Shown: positions 49,259 to 61,267 of the stretch, piece after piece
Layout: the number at the start of each line of letters is the position of its first letter
How positions within the stretch are numbered: position 1 is the stretch's first letter
Assembly (NCBI RefSeq): GCF_036186745.1
Contig: NZ_CP108086.1
Location: 620,001 to 684,000, forward strand
Direction of reading: 5' to 3'
Origin: Microbispora hainanensis
Lineage (GTDB): Bacteria; Actinomycetota; Actinomycetes; Streptosporangiales; Streptosporangiaceae
Length of the DNA: 64,000 nucleotides
The notes under the pieces: generated by a model
Database searches by the model: none
What the model was told of the DNA's origin: nothing
What the model saw: the letters and a program-made list of their open reading frames with translations, nothing else
Position numbers and translations under genes: made by a program

Positions 49259-50485
49259 ATGACCCGCGCTTTGAGGAAGGCCCGTCACGGGGCAGTCCTC
49301 ACCTTCGTCCTGGCCGGCCTGATGTGCGGAACCTTCACCGTGCGCCTCCCCGCCCTGGCCGACCGGCTCCACCTGCCGGAGTCGGCCGTCGGGCTCACCC
49401 TGCTGAGCTGGGGGATCGGCGCGCTGCTCACCATGCAGCTCATGCGCGTCGTGCTGGCCAGGATCGGCAGCCGTGGCGTCCTGCGCGCGGCCGCTCCCCT
49501 GTGCGCGGCGTCACTGGTCCTCGTCGCGTTCGCGCCGTCCTTCCCCGTGCTGGCCCTGGCCGCCGCCCTGTTCGGCATGGCGTTCGGCGCGGTCGACGTC
49601 GGCATGAACGCCCAGGGCTCGGCCGTCGAGCGCGCGTACGGCCGGCCGGTCATGAGCGGCATGCACGCGGGATGGTGCGTCGGCGCGATCTCGGCGGGCC
49701 TGGTCGGCACGGCGGCCATCGCCCTGGGGCTGTCCCTCACCGCCCACATCCTGGTCGTCGCCCTGCTCTCGGTGCCGGCGGCGCTGGCGCTCAGCCGCAT
49801 GCACCTGCCCGACCCGGCGCCCGAGGCGGGCGAGGCGGGCCGGTCCTCGTCCCGGCCCCGGCGCAGGCTGCCCGGAGTCGTCTACCTGCTGGGCGCGGTC
49901 ACCTTCGCCGGGTTCATGGCGGAGGGCGTCGTCGCCGACTGGAACGGCCTCTACCTGATGGACACGCTGCACGCCTCCGAGGCGGTCGCCGCGCTCGGCT
50001 ACCCGGTGTTCGAGGCGGGCATGCTGCTCGCGCGCCTGGCCGGCGACCGGCTGCGCGGCCGCTACGGCGCCCGCGGGCTGATCATGTTCTCCGGCGCCGC
50101 CACCGCGCTCGCGTTCCTCGCGGTCATCGCCGCGCCGGTCACCATGGCCGCCGTGGCCGGGCTGTTCTTCATCGGGCTGTCGGTGGCGACGATCTCGCCG
50201 ATGGCGCTGTCTCTGGCGGGGACCGCGACCCGCGAGCCCGGCCCGGCGATCGCCCAGGCGAGCGCGATGGGCTACGCGGGCCTGCTGCTCGGGCCCGTGG
50301 TCATCGGCTTCCTGTCCAGCGCGGCCTCGCTGCGGGTCGCGATGGGCGTGGCGGTCGTCCTCGGCGTCGTCATCGCCGTGGCCGCACGGCTCCTGCCCGC
50401 GTCGCGTACGGAGATCATCCCGCTGCCGGTGCGGCCGGCGCGCGAGGAGACGGACGAGGAGGTGCGCCTCCGCGCGGCGGCCTGA
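49259..50485 (+). CDS. MFS transporter (YbjJ-like)
   Basis: The 408-aa protein has 12 predicted helices. It has GTFTVRLPALADRLHLPESAVG at the first loop, DVGMNAQGSAVERAYGRPVMSGMHAGWCVGA in the middle, and FMAEGVVADWNGLYL after the central loop. This is the pattern of the YbjJ-type MFS group. The ATG is 7 nt after AAGGA. It probably exports a drug or metabolite sensed by the upstream TetR protein. Confidence 0.85.
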   Translation: MTRALRKARHGAVLTFVLAGLMCGTFTVRLPALADRLHLPESAVGLTLLSWGIGALLTMQLMRVVLARIGSRGVLRAAAPLCAASLVLVAFAPSFPVLALAAALFGMAFGAVDVGMNAQGSAVERAYGRPVMSGMHAGWCVGAISAGLVGTAAIALGLSLTAHILVVALLSVPAALALSRMHLPDPAPEAGEAGRSSSRPRRRLPGVVYLLGAVTFAGFMAEGVVADWNGLYLMDTLHASEAVAALGYPVFEAGMLLARLAGDRLRGRYGARGLIMFSGAATALAFLAVIAAPVTMAAVAGLFFIGLSVATISPMALSLAGTATREPGPAIAQASAMGYAGLLLGPVVIGFLSSAASLRVAMGVAVVLGVVIAVAARLLPASRTEIIPLPVRPAREETDEEVRLRAAA

Positions 50486-50680
50486 CGCCCACGGCCCGCG
50501 CACCGCACCTCCACACCGCACCCTCGCACTCACATCTCCACACCGCGCCTCCACCACCGGGCCAGGGGTTTTACCCGGACGGCGGGCCATGACCCCGGCC
50601 CGGTGGGCATTGGAGATGCCAGGGCGCTTTCCGCCGGAAGGCGCGGGCCGCCGGGAAGGACTCGCGAAGGAGTGCACGAG

Positions 50681-51703
50681 ATGCGAGCCGTAGTGATGTA
50701 CGCCCCCGGGGACGTCCGGGTGGAGCAGCGCGAGGACCCGGAGATCCTCGCGCCGACCGACGCGATCATCCGGCTGCCCGCGACCTGCGTCTGCGGCTCG
50801 GACCTGTGGCCCTACCGCGGCGTCGAGAAGCGCGACGGGCCGGTCCCGATGGGCCACGAGTACGCCGGCGTGGTCGAGGAGATCGGCGACGAGGTCACGT
50901 CGGTCGAGCCGGGCCAGTTCGTGGTCGGCTCGTTCTTCGCCTCCGACAACACCTGCGAGATCTGCCGGGCCGGCTACCAGTCCCGCTGCGTCAACGCGGT
51001 GCCGATGGCCTCCATCGGCACGCAGGCGCAGCGGGCCCGCGTTCCCCTGGCCGACGGCACCCTGGTCGCCACCCCCGGCATGCCCCGGGCGGACCTGATC
51101 CCGGATCTGCTGGCCGCCTCCGACGTGCTGGGCACCGGCTGGTTCGCGGCGGTCGCCGCGGAAGCGGGCCCCGGCAAGACCGTCGCGGTCGTCGGCGACG
51201 GCGCCGTCGGCCTGCTCGGCGTGCTGGCCGCCAAGCAGCTCGGCGCGGAGCGGATCGTCGCCTTCAGCCGGCACGCCGACCGGCAGAGGCTCGCCGTCGA
51301 GTTCGGCGCCACCGACATCGTCACCGAACGCGGCGACGAGGGCGTGGCCAAGATCAAGGAAATGACCGGCGGGCTGGGCGCGCACTCGGTCATCGAAGCG
51401 GTCGGCACCCAGGAGTCGATGATGCAGGCCGTCCGCTCCACTCGCCCCGGCGGGCACATCGGCTACGTCGGGGTCGCCCACGGCGTCGCGCTGCCCGGCC
51501 TGGAGCTGTTCTACGCCGCCGTGCACCTGCACGGCGGCCCGGCCCCGGTGCGCCGTTTCCTGCCCGACCTCATCCGGCTGATCTGGGACCGCACGATCAG
51601 GCCCGGCAGGGTCTTCGACCTCGAACTGCCGCTGGAGCAGGCCGCCGAAGGCTACCGGGCCATGGACGAGCGCCGGGCCGTCAAGGTGCTGCTGCGCCCC
51701 TGA
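50681..51703 (+). CDS. Zinc-dependent alcohol dehydrogenase (MDR family)
   Basis: The 340-aa protein has the catalytic-zinc motif [25 protein letters not shown], a structural-zinc loop [14 protein letters not shown] and the NAD fold [22 protein letters not shown]. The first structural ligand, normally Cys, appears to be replaced in SDNTCEIC, so that zinc may be absent or differently bound. GGAG is 9 nt before the ATG. Substrate unknown. Confidence 0.87.
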   Translation: MRAVVMYAPGDVRVEQREDPEILAPTDAIIRLPATCVCGSDLWPYRGVEKRDGPVPMGHEYAGVVEEIGDEVTSVEPGQFVVGSFFASDNTCEICRAGYQSRCVNAVPMASIGTQAQRARVPLADGTLVATPGMPRADLIPDLLAASDVLGTGWFAAVAAEAGPGKTVAVVGDGAVGLLGVLAAKQLGAERIVAFSRHADRQRLAVEFGATDIVTERGDEGVAKIKEMTGGLGAHSVIEAVGTQESMMQAVRSTRPGGHIGYVGVAHGVALPGLELFYAAVHLHGGPAPVRRFLPDLIRLIWDRTIRPGRVFDLELPLEQAAEGYRAMDERRAVKVLLRP

Positions 51704-51718
51704 GAACGGCCGGCTTCC

Positions 51719-51750
51719 GGCCCGTGCCGCGCGTTCACACGGCACGGGCC
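51719..51750. terminator. Bidirectional terminator between the dehydrogenase and etfA
   Basis: Perfect 11-bp arms GGCCCGTGCCG (51719-51729) and CGGCACGGGCC (51740-51750) with a 10-nt loop lie between convergent genes. No T-tract. Confidence 0.65.
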
Positions 51751-51757
51751 GGGCGCG

Positions 51758-52711
51758 TCACTTGCGCTTCTCGATCTCCTCGGTGAGCTGCGGGACGACC
51801 TGGAACAGGTCGCCCACGACACCGAAGTCGGCGATCTCGAACAGGGGCGCCTCGGCGTCCTTGTTGATCACGACGATGGTCTTGGAGGTCTGCATGCCGG
51901 CCCGGTGCTGGATGGCTCCGGAGATGCCGGCCGCGATGTAGAGCTGCGGGGAGACGGTCTTGCCCGTCTGCCCGACCTGGAACTGGTGCGGATACCAGCC
52001 CGCGTCGGTCGCGGCCCGCGAGGCGCCCACCGCCGCGCCGAGCGCGTCGGCGAGCTTCTCGATGATCGCGAAGTTCTCGCCCGAGCCCACGCCCCGGCCG
52101 CCGGAGACCACGATCGCGGCCTCGGTCAGCTCCGGACGGGCGCCCTTCTCCTGGACGACCCGCTCGACGATCCTGGCCGCGCGGGCGGCGTCCGACAGCG
52201 CGACCTCCACCTTCTCCTCGGCGCCGGCCGCGGGGGCGGCGACGGGGGCGGTGCTGTTCGGGCGGACCGTGATGATCGGCGTGCCCTTGGTCACGCGGCT
52301 GTGGACGTTGACGCCGCCGCCGAAGATGGACTGCTCGGCGACGAAGCCCTCGCCGACGCCCACCGCGTCGGAGATCACACCGGAGTCCGTCTTGATCGCC
52401 AGGCGGCCGGCGATCTCCTTGCCCTCACCGGTCGCGGCGACGAAGACGGCTGCCGGGGACCGCTCGGTCACCAGGTGCGCCAGCACCTCGGCCTTGGGGG
52501 CCGCCACGTAGTCGCCGATCTCGTCGGCGTTCGCCACGTAGATCTTCTCGGCGCCATACTCGGCGAGCCTGGCCTTCGCGGCGTCGGAGTAGCCGGGGCC
52601 TGCCCACACGGCGGCGGGGGTGCCCAGCGACCGGGCCAGGGTCAGCAGTTCGAGGGTGACCTTCTTGACGTCACCGTCGACGTGCTCGACGAGAACCAGA
52701 ATCTCACTCAT
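51758..52711 (-). CDS. etfA: Electron transfer flavoprotein alpha subunit
   Basis: The 317-aa FAD-binding subunit starts [20 protein letters not shown]. It has the C-terminal FAD motif [14 protein letters not shown], then [41 protein letters not shown], and [22 protein letters not shown]. It accepts electrons from acyl-CoA and other dehydrogenases. It is 11 nt after etfB with GAGGGG 8 nt before the ATG. Confidence 0.95.
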   Translation of the reverse strand: MSEILVLVEHVDGDVKKVTLELLTLARSLGTPAAVWAGPGYSDAAKARLAEYGAEKIYVANADEIGDYVAAPKAEVLAHLVTERSPAAVFVAATGEGKEIAGRLAIKTDSGVISDAVGVGEGFVAEQSIFGGGVNVHSRVTKGTPIITVRPNSTAPVAAPAAGAEEKVEVALSDAARAARIVERVVQEKGARPELTEAAIVVSGGRGVGSGENFAIIEKLADALGAAVGASRAATDAGWYPHQFQVGQTGKTVSPQLYIAAGISGAIQHRAGMQTSKTIVVINKDAEAPLFEIADFGVVGDLFQVVPQLTEEIEKRK

Positions 52712-52722
52712 CACGGGGCCCC

Positions 52723-53502
52723 TCAGATGAACTTCTTCGACGCGAGGAACTCGGCGGCCTTGGCTCCGCCGTCGCCCTCATCCTTGATCACGGTGCCCGC
52801 GGCACGCGGCGGGGCGGCGGCGAAGTCCACGACCTCGCTCCAGGAGTTCGCGAGGCCCACCTGGTCGGCCGCGATCTCCGCGTCGGCGACCCCGAGGGTC
52901 TCGACCGGCTTCTTCTTGGCGGCCATGATGCCCTTGAACGACGGGTAGCGCGGCTCGTTGATCTTCTCGACCACCGACACGACGGCCGGCAGCGACGCCT
53001 CGACCTTGTCGTAGCCGTAGTCGGTGATCCGCTCGACCCGGATGGCCGTGCCCTCGACCTCGACCTTGCGGGCGAGCGTGAGCTGCGGCGCGCCGAGCCG
53101 CTCGGCCAGCATCGCGGCGAGCATGCCGGTGCGGGCGTCGGTCGACTCCGACCCCAGGATGACCAGGTCGAAGCCGATCTTCTTCAGTGCCTGGGAGATG
53201 GCGTAGGAGGTGCCCAGGGCGTCCGACCCGTGCAGCGCGTCGTCGTGCAGGTGCACCGCCTTGTCGGCGCCCATCGCCAGGGCCTTGCGGATGGTCTCGG
53301 TCGCCTTGGCGGGGCCCATGCTGAGGACGGTGACCTCGCCTCCATGGGCCTCCTTGAGCCGCAGCGCCTCCTCGACCGCGTACTCGTCGAGCTCGTTCAC
53401 GACGCCGTCGGCGGCGTCGCGGTCGAGCGTCTTGTCATCGGACCTCAGCTTGCGCTCGGTCGCCGTGTCGGGGACCTGCTTCACGCAGACGACGATGTTC
53501 AT
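52723..53502 (-). CDS. etfB: Electron transfer flavoprotein beta subunit
   Basis: The 259-aa AMP-binding subunit begins MNIVVCVKQVPDTATERKL. It has LNE/VNELDEYAVEEALRLKE, ILGSESTDARTGMLAAMLAERLG, RITDYGYDKVEASLPAVVSV and the FKGIMAAKKKPVE loop. It forms the etfB-etfA operon. The promoter is probably at 53658-53685, about 155 nt upstream. Confidence 0.95.
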   Translation of the reverse strand: MNIVVCVKQVPDTATERKLRSDDKTLDRDAADGVVNELDEYAVEEALRLKEAHGGEVTVLSMGPAKATETIRKALAMGADKAVHLHDDALHGSDALGTSYAISQALKKIGFDLVILGSESTDARTGMLAAMLAERLGAPQLTLARKVEVEGTAIRVERITDYGYDKVEASLPAVVSVVEKINEPRYPSFKGIMAAKKKPVETLGVADAEIAADQVGLANSWSEVVDFAAAPPRAAGTVIKDEGDGGAKAAEFLASKKFI

Positions 53503-53657
53503 GGCCGGTGGCCGACCTCCCCTTTCCGTACGGCTGACGCCGCGGTTCTCGGTACGTGGCGCGGGGTACGCGCACGTGATGCAAGACTGCCAGGTGCTAG
53601 CGGGCGCGCCTGTGCAGGTGGCCCGGGTGTCGAGCTGACCCTGGTCCCCCCAGGCGT

Positions 53658-53697
53658 ATGTTACCCATCGGTAGCTTAGGTGCAAACCTCCAGGTTT
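53658..53697 (-). promoter_or_regulatory. etfBA promoter with a palindrome over the -35
   Basis: The minus strand has TTGCAC (53685-53680), a 16-nt spacer, and TAACAT (53663-53658). A perfect palindrome AAACCT-CC-AGGTTT (53684-53697) overlaps the -35 by two bases and extends upstream, where a repressor or activator could bind. Confidence 0.55.
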
Positions 53698-53869
53698 TTA
53701 CGGCCGCGTCCTTCGGCTGAGGAATCACCCAGAACCCGGTCACGCCCACTGCCACCCTACCGAACTATGTTCCGGAAGCATCGCGGAGGCCCCACGGCCG
53801 GAACTCACCCCCGCTCCGGTGTCCGATATGTTGGCATTTCTGCGGGCCGATCTTGGGGGGGTGCCGCCG

Positions 53870-54811
53870 GTGCGCAGGATGTGGGTGATCGTGGCCATGG
53901 TCGTGAGCCTGTCCGGCTGCGGCGTGGTCACCGACATGATCGCGCACCGCGCCGACGCGCCCAGCCCGCCCGCGTCACCACGGCCGGCGTCGAGCACCGC
54001 CCGCACTTCGTCCGCCGGCCCCACCTCCTCTGCCACCCCCGCTAACACCGCCACCGCCGGGACGGGGCTGACGCTCCCCGAGGCGAGGCAGGCCATGACG
54101 AAGTGGGTGGGCGAATACAACGCGACGCTGCGCAAGCGCAAATGGTGGAACAAGAACGACCTGCTCGACGCGCTGTTCATCGAGGCGGCGCTGCACGAGG
54201 GCGTGCTCGAACGCAACCACGAGATCTTCGGCTCGAAGCCGGGGCACAGGCCGATCCACGTGATCGGCACGCCGAGGATCTACCTGCCCCGGCCGGAGCT
54301 GCAGCCGTCGATCGGCGACTGGTTCATCGCGCAGGCGACCTACAAGGACACCGAGGGCCACGCCCGCCCCCACGTGCTCGCGTTCTTCCGCTCACCCGGG
54401 CAGCCGTTCAAGCTGGCCGTCGCGACCCCGCTCCACTGGGGCCGGCGGATGCCCAAGCCGCGGCTCGACGCCGACGGCTACATCACCGACATGGACAACG
54501 ACATGGCGCGCGCCGTGACCCAGGAATATCTGAACTTCTGGAACAACGAGAAGAAAGAGGGCGCCTCCGGCTATCGCCTGGCCAAGGACAGCTACAGCCG
54601 CAAGGCGTTCCCCGCCGTCAACAAGGGGGCGTACGTCGCCTTCGAGGGGCACGGGGCGGTCTTCGGCTTCCGTACGTCGGACGGCGGCTCGTTCTTCCTG
54701 TTCGGCATGGTCAACAACCCCCACCACGTCAACCAGGTGCTGAGCGAGGCGCTGGTGGTGCCCCGGGGCAGCCGGACCATCCAGGAGGTCGGCGCCGACT
54801 GGTTCTCCTAG
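53870..54811 (+). CDS. Hypothetical lipoprotein
   Basis: The 313-aa protein has a lipoprotein signal: MRRMWVIVAMVVSLSGCGVV with a perfect LSGC lipobox. A Ser/Thr/Pro/Ala linker follows (about 30-70). The globular domain of about 240 residues contains TKWVGEYNATLRKRKWWNKN, GTPRIYLPRPEL, then HVLAFFRSPGQPFKLAVATP and FGFRTSDGGSFFLFGM. I do not recognise a named family. The GTG start has GGGGGGG about 8 nt upstream. Its stop overlaps the stop of the convergent kinase gene by 3 nt. Confidence 0.75.
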   Translation: MRRMWVIVAMVVSLSGCGVVTDMIAHRADAPSPPASPRPASSTARTSSAGPTSSATPANTATAGTGLTLPEARQAMTKWVGEYNATLRKRKWWNKNDLLDALFIEAALHEGVLERNHEIFGSKPGHRPIHVIGTPRIYLPRPELQPSIGDWFIAQATYKDTEGHARPHVLAFFRSPGQPFKLAVATPLHWGRRMPKPRLDADGYITDMDNDMARAVTQEYLNFWNNEKKEGASGYRLAKDSYSRKAFPAVNKGAYVAFEGHGAVFGFRTSDGGSFFLFGMVNNPHHVNQVLSEALVVPRGSRTIQEVGADWFS

Positions 54812-56043
54812 CTCGCGACCACCAGCATGACGAGCAAGAACACCACCGTGCCGACGGCCATGAGGAGCGTCACAGTGCTGAACAGCGTGCTGAGCAGCGC
54901 CCACACCGCGACGGCCCCGACGCCGCCCGCGAGATCCACCACGAGCCGCCGCCGCGACCTGCCCAGCAGCCCGAACCCCGCGTCCACGAGCAGCGCGATG
55001 CCGTAGAGCACCAGCAGCAGGAGCGACACCTCGGGCAGGTTGGCCCGCGCCGCGGCGGCGAACAGGCCGACCACCACCGCGGAGCCGATCACCCAGCGGC
55101 GGTGCAGCTTCTCGCGGTGCGCGGCGCGCGGGTCGTCCACCTCTCCCCTGCGGCTCTCCCGCGCGGGCCGGCGCTCCCGCCGGTCTCCGGGCCGCCACTG
55201 CTGGGTGGGCGCCTCCGACAGCGCGGGCCGCGCCGGCTCGATCCCGTCCAGCACCGGCGCGGCCTCCTTGAGGAGCCCGGCCAGCTCGGCCGTCTCCGGG
55301 CGGTCCACCGGATCGGTGCTCAGGCAGCGCTCCACGATCGGGACGAGCCACGACGGCACGCCCGTCAGGTCGGGCTCGCGGTGGACGACCCGGTAGGCGA
55401 TCGCCGCGGCCGGCCCGGTCCCGTACGGCTGCCGCCCCGAGGCGGCGTAGGCCAGCGTCGCCCCCCAGGCGAACACGTCGGCCTCCGGTCCGGCCTCCCG
55501 GCCTTCCAGCACCTCGGGGGCCAGATAGCCGGGCGTGCCGACGACGGCGCCCGAGGCGGTGACCGAGGCCGACTCCAGCGCGCAGGCGATGCCGAAGTCG
55601 ATCACGTACGGCTCGCGCTCGGAGACGATCACGTTGGCCGGTTTGAGGTCGCGGTGGACGACCCCGGCCGCGTGGACGGACTCCAGCGCCTCCGCCAGCC
55701 CCAGGGCGAGCCGCAGCAGGTCGGCCCCCGCGACCGGACCGTCGTTGGCCACGACCGCGCTGAGCGGCCTGCCCTGGACGTACCGGGTGACGATGTAGGG
55801 CCGCTCCCCCGACAGGGAGGCGTCCAGCACCTCGGCGACGTGGGCCCCGCGCACCCGGCGCATGGTCTCCACCTCGCGGGCGAGGCGGGTGATGGCGAAC
55901 CCGTCGGAGGCGACGTGGGGATGCAGGACCTTCACCGCCACCGTGCGCCCGTCGGGGTCCAGTGCGAGGTGGACCTCACCGAACCCCCCGGAGCCGAGGG
56001 CGGAGACCAGGCGATAGGGACCAAGCTGTTCCGGCGTGCCCAA
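54808..56043 (-). CDS. Membrane Ser/Thr protein kinase, third of three in tandem
   Basis: The 411-aa Hanks-type kinase has the Gly loop LGSGGFGEV (16-24), K38 in VAVKVL, HRDLKPAN (130-137), DFG (149-151) and APE (175-177), so it should be active. After the kinase domain (to about 265) a charged linker (about 280-325) leads to four hydrophobic segments with a C-terminal membrane anchor. There are no PASTA repeats. The start is TTG (GGGAG 7 nt upstream). A 200-nt gap separates it from the preceding kinase. It shares arrangement and sequence with the two other kinases. Confidence 0.9.
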   Translation of the reverse strand: MGTPEQLGPYRLVSALGSGGFGEVHLALDPDGRTVAVKVLHPHVASDGFAITRLAREVETMRRVRGAHVAEVLDASLSGERPYIVTRYVQGRPLSAVVANDGPVAGADLLRLALGLAEALESVHAAGVVHRDLKPANVIVSEREPYVIDFGIACALESASVTASGAVVGTPGYLAPEVLEGREAGPEADVFAWGATLAYAASGRQPYGTGPAAAIAYRVVHREPDLTGVPSWLVPIVERCLSTDPVDRPETAELAGLLKEAAPVLDGIEPARPALSEAPTQQWRPGDRRERRPARESRRGEVDDPRAAHREKLHRRWVIGSAVVVGLFAAAARANLPEVSLLLLVLYGIALLVDAGFGLLGRSRRRLVVDLAGGVGAVAVWALLSTLFSTVTLLMAVGTVVFLLVMLVVAS

Positions 56044-56243
56044 ACTGTGTCTCCCGCTTCGCTCGTCGGGACGCTCTCATCCGATGGTCGCGCCGAAAGC
56101 GCGCGTCGAACACTTCCCTCGCCGCTCGGAGTCGGTCGTCCCTCGCTCCACTCGCTCCTCAGTCCGGGCACCGGGCGCGCCCCTCCGGCGTGCCGGTGCC
56201 GTTTCGCTCCATGCCTTGCGGTTCACTATCGGGATCGGGCCGG

Positions 56244-58175
56244 TCAGGTCCAGAAGGTCAGGAAGCCCAGGCCGATCCTGTCCATGATGTCGCCGATCAC
56301 GCCGCCGATCAGGTTGACGACCGTGTTCTGACCCCTCTGTTTGAGGTCGGCGACGATGTGGTCCACCGCCACCGACGGCGGCCGCCAGGGGATCCACGAG
56401 GCGTCCGCCGACAGCGCCGTCATGACCGCGAACAGCGCGACCGTGCCGACCGCGATCGTCACGATCATTCCCGCGCCGGGGCTCCGGATCACCGCGCTCA
56501 GCGTCCGGGAAACCGCCTTGCGGGGGGCCTTCCCGCCGGGCAGGAGGAACAGCCCGGCCACGAAGGCGCCCGCGGCGTACGCCGCGGCGGGGTCGGGCCT
56601 GACCCCGCCGAGGTAGTGGAATCCGCCCCAAACGCACATCGCGAACATCAGGGCCAGCGGCACCTGCACCACCGTCGCCAGCCCGGCCTTGATCAGCGCC
56701 CACGGCGTGCCGAGCACCGCGAGGAGCGGGTCGGCCCCGCTGCTGCCCCGCGCCGCCCGGCGGTCGGCGAGGTCGCCGAGCAGATACTGCCCCACCCGCA
56801 GGCACAGCGCCGCCACGACGGCGAACAGGCTCACCACGACCGGCAGCAGGCAGGCCAGCGCCACGATCGTGGCCAGCAGCAGTGCCGCGAGCACGGGATG
56901 CGGGGCCCGGTAGGGGGCCCGCCTCGCCTCGGGCTCGTACGGCGTGGCAGGAGGCGGCGCGACCCGGGGCTCCGGGTAGCCCGCCACCCGCTGGTCGGTG
57001 TACGGCTGGTAGACCGGCGGCTCGTAGGGCGCGGACTGGTAGGGCGGCGGCGCCTGGCCGTACGGCAGGGCCTGCGGGTGCGCCGGGGGCGGCGCGGACT
57101 CGGGACGGCGCTGCCTGGGCGCCCGCGACTCCCTGGGCTCCCGGCGGGGCCGCTCCGGCTCCACGTAGTTCACCGGCGGCAGCAGGTCGGAGTAGCTGTC
57201 GTCGTCGGCCGGCAACATGCCGGTGCGGCTCCCGCCGACGCCGTTCAGTGTGCCGGATCCGTTCACCGGGCCGCCGTCCCTCCGCGCCACTTCGTCGAGC
57301 ACGCGCGTGCCGTCCAGGATCCGCGTCCCGCCGTCGCGCGGCGGCTCGTGGGCCGTCTCCCTGAGCACGGTGACCGAGGGGTCGAGCTGACGGGTGAGCC
57401 TGAGCAGCGACGCGGCCGTGGGGCGCGACGTCGCCTCGGGCGTCATAGCGAGGCGGAGCCAGTTCCGCATCCAGGCCGGCGCGAGGTCCACCTGCGCCTT
57501 GCCTTCGAGGATGTTGTAGCAGATCGACTCGAACGTGCCCGAGCCGAACGGCGCCTTCCCCGTGGCCGCGAAGAAGACCGTGGCCGCCAGCGCGTGCACG
57601 TCGGCTGCCTGGGTGATCTCGGTGTCCCGGATGATCTCCGGGGCGAGATAGCCGGGCGTGCCGACGAACATGCCCGTCTGGGTCAGCCGGGTGGCGTTCA
57701 CCAGGTGGGCGATGCCGAAGTCGATCACGAGCGGCTCGCCGTCCACGAGCATCACGTTGGCCGGCTTGAGGTCGCGGTGGATGACATCGGCCGCGTGGAT
57801 GGCGACCAGGGCCTCGCACAGGCCCACCGCGAGCCGGATCACGCCGTCGTCGCTGAGCGGCCCGTCTTCCAGCACCGTCTGCTCTAAGGTCCGCCCGGGG
57901 GCGTACCGCGTCACGATGTAGGGAGCGGCGCCGGTCAGGTCGGCGTCGAGGACCTCGGCGACCCGCTTGCTGCGCACCCGCCGCATGGTCTCGACCTCGC
58001 GGGTGAGCCGGTCGCGCGCCTTGAGGTCGGTGGCGACGTGCGGGTGCAGCACCTTGACCGCGACCTCGCGCCCCTCCGCGTCAAGGCCGAGATGGACCAC
58101 CCCCATGCCGCCCTCGCCGAGCTGCCGCAGCAGCCGGTAGGGCCCGATCCTCTCCGGAGCCTCAGTAGCCGACAT
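56244..58175 (-). CDS. Membrane Ser/Thr protein kinase, second of three in tandem
   Basis: The 643-aa protein has the Gly loop GEGGMG (20-25), K41, HRDLKPAN (133-140), DFG (152-154), GTPGYLAPE and an intact kinase core. A long Pro/Ala/Tyr-rich linker (about 290-420, including several PPYQSAPYEPPVYQPY-like stretches) is followed by about six hydrophobic segments. I chose the ATG at 58175, 6 nt after GGGGGA. A GTG at 58190 overlaps the stop of the previous kinase and is also possible. Translationally close to kinase 1 of the set. Confidence 0.9.
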   Translation of the reverse strand: MSATEAPERIGPYRLLRQLGEGGMGVVHLGLDAEGREVAVKVLHPHVATDLKARDRLTREVETMRRVRSKRVAEVLDADLTGAAPYIVTRYAPGRTLEQTVLEDGPLSDDGVIRLAVGLCEALVAIHAADVIHRDLKPANVMLVDGEPLVIDFGIAHLVNATRLTQTGMFVGTPGYLAPEIIRDTEITQAADVHALAATVFFAATGKAPFGSGTFESICYNILEGKAQVDLAPAWMRNWLRLAMTPEATSRPTAASLLRLTRQLDPSVTVLRETAHEPPRDGGTRILDGTRVLDEVARRDGGPVNGSGTLNGVGGSRTGMLPADDDSYSDLLPPVNYVEPERPRREPRESRAPRQRRPESAPPPAHPQALPYGQAPPPYQSAPYEPPVYQPYTDQRVAGYPEPRVAPPPATPYEPEARRAPYRAPHPVLAALLLATIVALACLLPVVVSLFAVVAALCLRVGQYLLGDLADRRAARGSSGADPLLAVLGTPWALIKAGLATVVQVPLALMFAMCVWGGFHYLGGVRPDPAAAYAAGAFVAGLFLLPGGKAPRKAVSRTLSAVIRSPGAGMIVTIAVGTVALFAVMTALSADASWIPWRPPSVAVDHIVADLKQRGQNTVVNLIGGVIGDIMDRIGLGFLTFWT

Positions 58176-58186
58176 GTCGTCCCCCG

Positions 58187-60574
<2,388 letters not shown>

Positions 60575-60680
60575 TGCCTAAGCACCATACCGACTAAAAG
60601 AACGCCCATGAGTGAACCATCGCGCCACATCTCCAGTCAGCACAACGGAGAAAAGACGCCGACGGTTTCCCGGCAGTCGG

Positions 60681-61196
60681 TCAAATGGTGAGCGCGAGAA
60701 CCTCCCCACGCGTCGCCGCGACCAGCGCCTCGCCGGAAAGCGCCAGCTTGGAGCGGCGCACACCGCTGCCGATCACCACGAAAGGCCGCCGGGTCACGTT
60801 TTCGTCAACGAGCACCGGCCAGCCCTCGGGAAGGCCGATCGGAGTGATCCCTCCATACTCCATCGCGGTCAGTTCGACGGCCTCCGTCTGCGGAGCGAAG
60901 GACGCCTTCCGCGCGTCCAGGTGGCGACGGACGATTCCGTTGACGTCGGCCCGGTCGGTGGCGAGCACCATGACGGCGGCGTACCGCGTCTGCCCGCCCC
61001 GCTTGGCGGCGACGATGACGCAGTTGGCCGAGTCCTCCATCGCCACGCCGTACCGCTCGCAGAACGCGGCGGTGTCGGACAGCGCGGGATCGATCTCGGC
61101 GACCTTCACCGTGACGTCGAGCGAGGCCACGGCCTTGGCGACGGGATCGGCGAGCAGGTCCGGCCGGTCGGACGCGGGAACCCATTCGAGCGGCAT
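60681..61196 (-). CDS. YbaK/EbsC-type aminoacyl-tRNA deacylase-like protein
   Basis: The 171-aa protein matches the YbaK/ProX editing domain. It has CVIVAAKRGGQTRYAAVMVL, KASFAPQTEAVELTAMEYGG and GGITPIGLPEGWPVLVDENV, with SGVRRSKLALSGEAL near the C-terminus. Such domains hydrolyse mischarged tRNA (Cys-tRNA(Pro) and related). The exact specificity is not known. Confidence 0.85.
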   Translation of the reverse strand: MPLEWVPASDRPDLLADPVAKAVASLDVTVKVAEIDPALSDTAAFCERYGVAMEDSANCVIVAAKRGGQTRYAAVMVLATDRADVNGIVRRHLDARKASFAPQTEAVELTAMEYGGITPIGLPEGWPVLVDENVTRRPFVVIGSGVRRSKLALSGEALVAATRGEVLALTI

Positions 61197-61267
61197 TCAG
61201 CCCTCCTTGACGGCGCGCTCGTGCAGTCGGGTGACCACCCTAGAGGCAGCTCCGAGCAGGGCGGGCG

